Shown here: positions 52,474 through 58,189 of the stretch, one piece after another
Numbering within the stretch: the first letter of the stretch is position 1
How the letters are laid out: each line of letters opens with the position of its first letter
NCBI RefSeq assembly: GCF_000310145.2
Contig: NZ_AMXA01000024.1
Coordinates: forward strand, 1-58,189
DNA from: Thauera sp. 28
GTDB taxonomy: Bacteria; Pseudomonadota; Gammaproteobacteria; Burkholderiales; Rhodocyclaceae
Length of the DNA: 58,189 nt
Reading direction: 5' to 3'
The notes under the pieces: model-generated
What the model saw: only the letters and a program-made list of their open reading frames with translations
Told to the model about the DNA's origin: nothing
Database searches by the model: none
Position numbers and translations under genes: made by a program

Positions 52474-54405
52474 TCAGGCTGTCGCGCCTGTTTCGCTCAT
52501 GCTTGGGGCAATCGCTGGGATGTGCAGTTCGAAGCAACTGCCCCTGCCCTTTGCGCTGCTGGCCGTGAGGCTGCCGCCCAACACGTTGGCGACGGCGTTG
52601 AAGGCGATGTGCAGGCCCAGTCCGGTACCGCCGCGCCCCTTGCGCGTGGTGAAGAAGGGTTCGAACACCTGCTCCAGTACGCTTGCGTCCATGCCTTGTC
52701 CATCATCGCTGACGGTCAGCCTGATGCGTCCGTCCTCAGCGCGGCGTGCGGCGATGACGATCGTGCCCTGCTCGCGATCTTCGAATGCGTGGATCAAGGC
52801 GTTGTTGATGAGGTTGGCCAGGACCTGCCCGAGCGGGCCCGGATAGCTGTCGAGTTCCAGGCCGGGCTGGATGTCGGTCTCGATCGAGAACGGCAGGCGT
52901 CTGATCGAGGGCCGCAGCGTGATGATGATCTCGTCGACGACCTCGTCGAGCATGAAGCGACGGCGCTGGGCACTCGACTGATCCACGGCGACCTGCTTGA
53001 AGCTGGTCACAAGGTCGGCGGCACGGCTCAGGTTCCGCGTTGCGATGTCTGCCGCCTGGTCTACGTTGAGCAGGAAGGTATCGAGGTCCGAGCGTCGCAG
53101 CCCGGCCTGCATGCAGCGGCGGAAGTCGCCGGCCTGCCCCTGCAGCGTGCTCACCGCCATCAGCCCGTTGCCGATCGGAGTGTTGAGTTCGTGGGCGACG
53201 CCGGCCACCAGGCCGCCGAGGGCGGCCATCTTTTCGGCGCGTACGAGTTCGTGCTGGGTGCGCTCGAGCTCTGCCAGCGTGGCCTGCAGCGAACGGTTGC
53301 TTTCGGCGAGGGCCTCGGTGCGCTGGGCTACGCGCTGCTCCAGGTCGAGGTTGAGCGATTGCAGGTGCGCGGCCATCGCCTCAAGGTCGCCGGACAGGGC
53401 ATTGAGCTCGACCACCGGGCCACGCGGCCAGTGGCCCTGCCTGCCGTGCGCTGTGTCGCGGGCCTGGGCAATGATGCTGTTCAGTGGCGCGAGCAGAAGC
53501 TGCGCGAGGCTGCGTGACAGCAGTACGCCGAGCAACAAGGCGATCGCGAACGCCGCCCCGATGGCGATCACCATACGGCTCACACGTGGGTTGTCGAGGC
53601 CGGTCGGGGCAATGGTGACGAAGCGCCAGTTGAGGGCCTCCGAGAGCGCCAGCCCGGCGTGGTAGCGCTGTCCTTCGAAGTCGATGTAGGGGGGCAGGGG
53701 GGTGCCTGCAAGGCTGGCCTGAAGAAGCGGCAGGCCGTTGAGATTCATGCGTCGGGCACCCGGGCCGTGGCGGGACTCGGTGATGACCTCGCCACGGCTA
53801 TCGATTACCCAGAGTGCTGCAAGGCGAGTGCTGCCGGTTTCTTCCAGGGTGCTCAATACGGCGTCGAGCGGCACCTCGCCGATCAGTACGTGGGAGTCAC
53901 CGGCCGGTGTCGCGACGCCAACGGTGAGCACCCCCGAGAGCGCGGACAGGTAGGTGTCACTCCAGGTCGTACTGCGGGTCGCCTGGGTTGCGCGCAACAA
54001 GGGGGTGGATGACAGATCGCTACCGAGGATCTCGCTGCGTAGCCGGCTCATCGACGAGTCCAGTCCTGCCGCTGTCACACGCCCGTTGGCATCGACGAGG
54101 TAAAGCGCTCGCAGCATCGGAGTGCGCGCGATGATCATGTCGAGGACGCCCGCGAATACCTCTGCGTCAACCAGAGCATGACTCTCGCCTACCACCTCCA
54201 GGCGCGACTCAAGAGCACCGAGCACGATCTGTGTGCGGTTGGCGTGGTCGTTGGCCTGCAACTGCACTTCGCGCTGGGTCTCATCTTCGAGGGCGGGAAT
54301 GCTGATCGCGAGCAGGGCCGCTACCACCAGCACCACGACCATGACGGTCGTGGCGGCCATGATGGCAACGACGAAGCTGCGCAGCCGCCAGTTCCGGAGG
54401 GTCAT
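52474..54405 (-). CDS. membrane sensor histidine kinase with periplasmic Cache-like domain
   Basis: 643 residues. TM1 about 11-36, periplasmic region about 40-275 (LYLVDANGRVTAAG, ALWVIDSRGEVITE: double-Cache-like strands), TM2 about 277-297, HAMP, coiled coil 355-395 and kinase core: GLVAGVAHELNTPIGN (His405), N-box NLINNALIHAFED, G-boxes DDGQGMDASVLEQ and GGTGLGLHIAFNAV. The ATG directly abuts the stop of the binding-protein gene, so all three operon genes are likely co-translated. No receiver on this protein. Confidence 0.92.
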   Translation of the reverse strand: MTLRNWRLRSFVVAIMAATTVMVVVLVVAALLAISIPALEDETQREVQLQANDHANRTQIVLGALESRLEVVGESHALVDAEVFAGVLDMIIARTPMLRALYLVDANGRVTAAGLDSSMSRLRSEILGSDLSSTPLLRATQATRSTTWSDTYLSALSGVLTVGVATPAGDSHVLIGEVPLDAVLSTLEETGSTRLAALWVIDSRGEVITESRHGPGARRMNLNGLPLLQASLAGTPLPPYIDFEGQRYHAGLALSEALNWRFVTIAPTGLDNPRVSRMVIAIGAAFAIALLLGVLLSRSLAQLLLAPLNSIIAQARDTAHGRQGHWPRGPVVELNALSGDLEAMAAHLQSLNLDLEQRVAQRTEALAESNRSLQATLAELERTQHELVRAEKMAALGGLVAGVAHELNTPIGNGLMAVSTLQGQAGDFRRCMQAGLRRSDLDTFLLNVDQAADIATRNLSRAADLVTSFKQVAVDQSSAQRRRFMLDEVVDEIIITLRPSIRRLPFSIETDIQPGLELDSYPGPLGQVLANLINNALIHAFEDREQGTIVIAARRAEDGRIRLTVSDDGQGMDASVLEQVFEPFFTTRKGRGGTGLGLHIAFNAVANVLGGSLTASSAKGRGSCFELHIPAIAPSMSETGATA

Positions 54406-55506
54406 TCAGCGCACCAGGACGAACTGGCCGTCGTGGATCTCTGCGAAATGGATCGGCCGCGTGCTGTCGCCGAAGGCGTCGATCTCGATCAGGTGCTGCA
54501 AGCCGGGGTAGGGACCGTGGCGCAGGACGGCGTCCTTCACGGACTGCCCGCTCTTGCGCCGTTCCAGTGCCTGGAACAGCACGATGCCGGCATCGTAGCT
54601 GGCGATCGCGCTATAGCCGGGGTCGCGCTGGAAACGGGCCCGGTAGGCGTCGCGGAAGGCAGTGAAGCGAGGCGCTTCGTCGGTGCGATCGTGGGATTGC
54701 GCGATCAACAGTCCGTTCACGGCCTGGCCGCCGAGCTCCACCAGCTGTTCGCTTGCGGCCCATTCCGCGGCAGCGAGCGGCATGTTTGGTGAGAGCTTGC
54801 GCGTCTGTTGTGCCAGCCGCGCGACATCCACTGCATTGGCGATGAACAGCAGCCCATCGGGTTCGGTTTCGAGAAGGCGTGCGGCGACCTCGCTGAACAT
54901 CGTATCTGCGGCGGATTCGAACTCGACCGCGGCAATGACCTCTCCGCCGTAGGCTGGGAACTGGCTGCGCAGTTCGGTGAGCCAGGACTCGGAGAATGCC
55001 CGGTTGCGTACGTCGTAAGCCACAGCCAGCCGGTGCAGGCCGCGTTCGGCTAGCACGCGGGCATAGTCCGCGGCATTGTCGCGCGTGCTGCGGTTGAGCC
55101 GGATCAGCATGTCGTCCTTGCCGACGAAGTGCATTGCCGTGATGACAGGGCTGAGGACAACGACGCCTGCTGCGTCGGCCAGCGGGAGGATGACATCGGC
55201 CATCGCGCTGGTGTACGGGCCGACAATCACCGCCGGGCGGGCACGGATCAGCGCTTGCATGGCTTGGTGAGCAGTGGCAGCGTCCTGGCCGTCGTCACCG
55301 ACCAGCAGTCGCAGCGGACGGCCTCCGATGCCACCCGCCGCGTTGCGCTCCTCGATGGCAAGGGTGAGCGCATTGCGCGCCGCTTCACCGGTGTCTGTGG
55401 TGCGATTGGAGAGGCCGGCGATGAAGCCAATCACGATCGGCTCGGGTTTGCCGCATGCGGCCAGCAAGGCCGCGAGCAGAAAGATGAGGATGCGTTGTAC
55501 GCTCAT
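54406..55506 (-). CDS. periplasmic amide/branched-chain amino-acid-type binding lipoprotein
   Basis: 366 residues. Lipoprotein signal with lipobox LAAC (Cys18) after a short hydrophobic stretch, then a Peripla_BP_6 (LivK-like) bilobal domain: VIGFIAGLSNRTTDTGEAAR, NAAGGIGGRPLRLLVGDDGQ, VIVGPYTSAMADVILPLADA. No ABC permease or ATPase genes accompany it, so it probably acts as a ligand sensor for the histidine kinase rather than in transport. Start overlaps the preceding gene by 4 bases. Confidence 0.9.
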   Translation of the reverse strand: MSVQRILIFLLAALLAACGKPEPIVIGFIAGLSNRTTDTGEAARNALTLAIEERNAAGGIGGRPLRLLVGDDGQDAATAHQAMQALIRARPAVIVGPYTSAMADVILPLADAAGVVVLSPVITAMHFVGKDDMLIRLNRSTRDNAADYARVLAERGLHRLAVAYDVRNRAFSESWLTELRSQFPAYGGEVIAAVEFESAADTMFSEVAARLLETEPDGLLFIANAVDVARLAQQTRKLSPNMPLAAAEWAASEQLVELGGQAVNGLLIAQSHDRTDEAPRFTAFRDAYRARFQRDPGYSAIASYDAGIVLFQALERRKSGQSVKDAVLRHGPYPGLQHLIEIDAFGDSTRPIHFAEIHDGQFVLVR

Positions 55507-57746
55507 GCGACTCTTGTCCGGTATGTCTGCAGCCACTGCAGGAGCGCATCGAGCGGCATCGGTCGCGCGTAGAGGTAGCCTTGCGCTTCGTTGCAGCCCA
55601 TCGCGCGCAGGCGTTCGGCCTGGCGTTCGGTCTCCACACCCTCGGCAAGCACCGCGATGCCAAGGCAATGGCCGAGGGGTACGATCATCTCCGCAATGCG
55701 GGCGCCGGGGCGGCAGCTGTCGAGCAGGGCGATGAAGCTGCGGTCGATCTTGAGCCGGTCCACCGGGAGCTGGTCGAGGTAGGACAGCGATGAAAAGCCG
55801 GTCCCGAAATCATCGATCGCGATCTCGACGCCCAGTGCCTTGACTTCGGCGAGAAGCGCGGACACCCGGGCCATGCCCATGACGGCCACTGACTCGGTGA
55901 TCTCCAGTTCGAGCAGCCCTGGCGCCACCCCGCTCTCCTGCAGGGCGAGGCCGAGCTGTTCGGCATAGCTGCGGTCGCGCAACTGAGCGGGCGAGACGTT
56001 GATGGCCATGCGGATGTCGCTGAAGCCGGCATGGTCGAGTTGCGCGAGTGCGCCCAGTGCGGTGCGCATGACCCAGTTCCCCAGCAGGGTGATGATGCCG
56101 GAGCGCTCGGCTACCGGGATGAACTGGTCTGGCGGGACGAAGCTGCCATCGGCCCTGCGCCAGCGCAGCAGGGCCTCCACGCCGGTGACCCGTCCGCTTT
56201 CCAGTGAGAGCTGCGGCTGGAAAGCGAGAAAGAGCGCATCGCTGCCGAAGGATTGCTGCAGTTCGTGCAGCAGCCGGGTGTGCTGGCGCGACTCCAGCCC
56301 GATTGCCGAGGTGTAGAACTCGTGCTCGCCCTGTCCGCGCGCCTTGGCGCGCTTGAGCGCGATGGATGCATCCTTGAGCAGTTCGGCCCCAGCGCTGGAG
56401 CCGGTGTCGGCTCGCACGAAGCCCATGCACGCCGACACCGGGCGCTCGATACCGTCGAACACGTAAGGGGTTTCGAATAGTGGTGCGAGGTGGGCGGGCG
56501 ACACCAGGGTTTCGTCGCCGCAGATCGCGAACACATCGCCCGAGACCCGCGCGATCGTACACGAGCCCGGCAGGGCCTTGCGAAGGCGGCTGGCGATGGC
56601 GCCAAGCAGGCGGTCGCCATAGACGTGGCCGAACATGTCGTTCGTCTCGGCAAACTGGTCGAGGTCGATGAGGGCGATCGTGCAGCCCGCGAGGGCGTCG
56701 GCCTCGATCGCAGTGTCCAGGTGCTGGACGAAGGCGCTACGGTTGGGCAGACCCAGCAAGGGGTCGACAAAGGCGATCTCGCGCAGCCGGGTGACCAGTT
56801 CGACGTTGTCCGCGCACAGCGAGATGTTGGTGCAGAACACGCCGAGCAGTTCGCGATCGACGTCGCCCAGGGGTTCGGGTGAATCGATGAACACGGCATA
56901 GCGGGTATCCTCGTGGCCGGAAAAGCACAGCGTGACACTGGTTTCGGTTACGAGGTTGCGCTGTTCGCGCAGGCAGCGGGTGAGGTTCGAGATGATCTGC
57001 GGATCGCCGATCTCGGAGACGGGGTGCTGGACGAGGTGGCTGAAGCAGCCCGCCGCGGCGATGATCCTGAGTTGTTCTGCGGTCAGGCTGTCCGGGTCGC
57101 CGCTGGCGCTTGCGCACACCAGTCCCTCCGAGGGGATGCCGAACAGGCCGGCGATCTGGGTGATCACCCCAGCGGCGAAGCCCTGTACGCCGTCGTGCGC
57201 CATCAGGTGGTGGCTGGAGGCCACGATCTGCTCCAGGCCCCTGCGGCTCTCGTCGAGCTGACACAACTGCGCGTAGGAACGGATTGCCGCGGTCAGCGAG
57301 GTAAACAGCTTGGTGCGCGTGAGTTCGCTCTTGGTCTTGTAGTCGTTGATGTCGTAGCGGCGGATCGTGTCGATCTCGGGCGCCTGGCCGGGCTGGCCGG
57401 TGCGCAGGATGATGCGCGTGTTGTGCAGGCCCAGTTCGCCGCGGATGCCCTCCACCGCGACGAGCCCGGCGTCGGAGGCCTCCATCACCACGTCGAGCAG
57501 CACGACCGCGACGTCGCGCTCGGCGCGCAACACGGCCATGCATTCCGCCGCCGAATGGGCGTGGAGCAGGCGCAGTGGGCGCTCCTCTATGTCCAGGCCG
57601 CGGAGGGCGAAACGGGTGCTCTCATGGACGTCCTCGTCGTCGTCGACGATGAGAACGGTCCAGCTGCGTCTTCCATGGGCCGGCGCAGGCCCAGGCAGAG
57701 GGGAGTCGTCGATGAACTCGACCAGATCGTCGCCATGAGGCCCCAT
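55503..57746 (-). CDS. response regulator with REC-DUF3369-GGDEF(degenerate)-EAL
   Basis: 747 residues from ATG 57746 (a TTG at 57776 is possible). Receiver: VLIVDDDEDVHES, phospho-Asp about 85 in VVLLDVVMEA. DUF3369 about 155-325. GGDEF domain about 330-480 with the signature changed to SGDVF (RVSGDVFAIC), so cyclase activity is doubtful. EAL domain: VEALLRWR, INVSPAQL, LEITESVAV, IDDFGTGFSSLSYL, LKIDRSFI and VLAEGVETERQ, all catalytic positions present, so a c-di-GMP phosphodiesterase is predicted. First gene of the signalling operon. Confidence 0.93.
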   Translation of the reverse strand: MGPHGDDLVEFIDDSPLPGPAPAHGRRSWTVLIVDDDEDVHESTRFALRGLDIEERPLRLLHAHSAAECMAVLRAERDVAVVLLDVVMEASDAGLVAVEGIRGELGLHNTRIILRTGQPGQAPEIDTIRRYDINDYKTKSELTRTKLFTSLTAAIRSYAQLCQLDESRRGLEQIVASSHHLMAHDGVQGFAAGVITQIAGLFGIPSEGLVCASASGDPDSLTAEQLRIIAAAGCFSHLVQHPVSEIGDPQIISNLTRCLREQRNLVTETSVTLCFSGHEDTRYAVFIDSPEPLGDVDRELLGVFCTNISLCADNVELVTRLREIAFVDPLLGLPNRSAFVQHLDTAIEADALAGCTIALIDLDQFAETNDMFGHVYGDRLLGAIASRLRKALPGSCTIARVSGDVFAICGDETLVSPAHLAPLFETPYVFDGIERPVSACMGFVRADTGSSAGAELLKDASIALKRAKARGQGEHEFYTSAIGLESRQHTRLLHELQQSFGSDALFLAFQPQLSLESGRVTGVEALLRWRRADGSFVPPDQFIPVAERSGIITLLGNWVMRTALGALAQLDHAGFSDIRMAINVSPAQLRDRSYAEQLGLALQESGVAPGLLELEITESVAVMGMARVSALLAEVKALGVEIAIDDFGTGFSSLSYLDQLPVDRLKIDRSFIALLDSCRPGARIAEMIVPLGHCLGIAVLAEGVETERQAERLRAMGCNEAQGYLYARPMPLDALLQWLQTYRTRVA

Positions 57747-57905
57747 GAGTCGTTCCGCCTGGATGAAGAAGCGCAAAGCGAATGCCCGCCACTAGTCCTG
57801 GTACGCGCAGTGCGTGCCAGGACCCGTGTCAGGCGTGGATGCATCCTTGCTTCAATCTTAAACGGTCTCTGCAGGCGCTGCGAAGGGGGCGCCTGACAGC
57901 GATTA

Positions 57906-57925
57906 CCCGGGGTGGGGCCCCCGGG
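57906..57925. terminator. GC hairpin downstream of helicase-like gene
   Basis: CCCGGGG ... CCCCGGG arms with a 6-base loop, 5 bases beyond the stop of the terminal minus-strand gene. No T-run. The rest of 57747-57929 shows no gene. Confidence 0.3.
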
Positions 57926-57929
57926 GAGG

Positions 57930-58189
57930 TCAGCGATTGCCGCTGCCGGGCTTGGCCGCGAACAGGGCCGGACGCTGGGCAGGTCGTCCGCCCGTGCCGC
58001 GGCCCTGCCCGTGCGGCGCGCGATTGCCGTCTGCGCCTGGGGCGCGCCCGCCGTTGCCGCGGTTGCCATCGAAGCGGTTGCCATCGACATCGGGGCGGGG
58101 CGGCGCCGGCCGGCGATTGCCGTCGACGTCGCCATGGGGGCGCGGCTGAGTGCGGCCGTCGGTCTTGGCGACCGATGAGCTGCGCCCGC
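57930..58189 (-). CDS. C-terminal tail of a probable DEAD-box RNA helicase, 5' end outside window
   Basis: 85 residues, low complexity: repeats of DGNR (VDGNRRP, VDGNRFDGNRGN, ADGNRAPHG) with Gly/Arg/Pro, ending ALFAAKPGSGNR. Such basic RGG-like tails are typical of RhlE-type DEAD-box helicases in this group; no helicase motif lies within the window, so other RNA-binding proteins are possible. Confidence 0.45.
   Translation of the reverse strand, partial: GRSSSVAKTDGRTQPRPHGDVDGNRRPAPPRPDVDGNRFDGNRGNGGRAPGADGNRAPHGQGRGTGGRPAQRPALFAAKPGSGNR

Noticed and set aside
51142-53517. 791-codon plus-strand open frame
   Set aside because: Antisense to the CoA-transferase and histidine-kinase genes; no domain-like segments, biased composition.

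Overview
The window reads as a chromosomal segment of a high-GC betaproteobacterium. Gene content and style (an H-NS family protein with a KYRDPASGKTW core, ELM1-like gene, DUF3369 response regulator, cobalamin island, GTAGGAGCG-type REPs) recall Rhodocyclales such as Thauera or Azoarcus. That placement is from memory and untested. No rRNA, tRNA, CRISPR array or complete insertion sequence was recognised.

Layout. 1-4.6 kb: 3' part of polA, a kinase-like gene and msbA. 4.6-34 kb: a large surface-polysaccharide locus, mostly on the minus strand. It holds an initiating sugar-phosphate transferase, an H-NS protein, toxin-antitoxin debris, rfbC/A/B for a dTDP-6-deoxy sugar, two GT4 enzymes, and an AT-rich block with Wzy-like polymerase, FrhB-like protein, Wzx flippase and pyruvyl-transferase-like protein. 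A small accessory cassette (three unknown genes, an AAA ATPase, a gene fragment) interrupts it. Then come Wzz, an O-antigen ligase, fcl and gmd, and a fucosyl/galactosyl-type set: two GT10, one GT11, two GT25, one DxD transferase, one GT4. 34-37 kb: Uma2-like, ELM1-like and DUF4143-ATPase genes. 37-47.3 kb: cobalamin salvage and synthesis (cobC, cobS, cobT, cobU on minus; a B12 riboswitch, btuB, btuC, btuD, a 50-codon ORF, cobA, cobB on plus) with a vapBC pair inside. 47.3-47.8 kb: four tandem REPIN units. 47.8-58.2 kb: argP/lysE, psd, a CBS-domain gene, an acetyl-CoA hydrolase/transferase-family gene, a three-gene signalling operon (REC-DUF3369-GGDEF-EAL protein, periplasmic binding lipoprotein, histidine kinase) and the tail of a probable RNA helicase.

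How it works together. Lipid-linked repeat units would be started by the 461-residue transferase, extended by GT4 enzymes, flipped by Wzx, polymerised by Wzy under Wzz control and ligated by the WaaL-like enzyme; MsbA exports the lipid A-core. gmd and fcl supply GDP-L-fucose to the GT10 and GT11 enzymes. The B12 riboswitch would shut off corrinoid uptake and cobA/cobB when B12 is plentiful.

The most unusual feature is two families of short palindromic repeats that sit inside genes as well as between them. REP/REPIN sequences lie in frame in the polA linker and in rfbB. A TGGGGTCAGACCCC-type palindrome lies in frame in cobC and supplies the last codons and stop of two other genes. The best candidates for something undescribed are the 18-22.5 kb cassette with a catalytically dead ImmA/IrrE-like protein, and the Lewis-antigen-like glycosyltransferase set.
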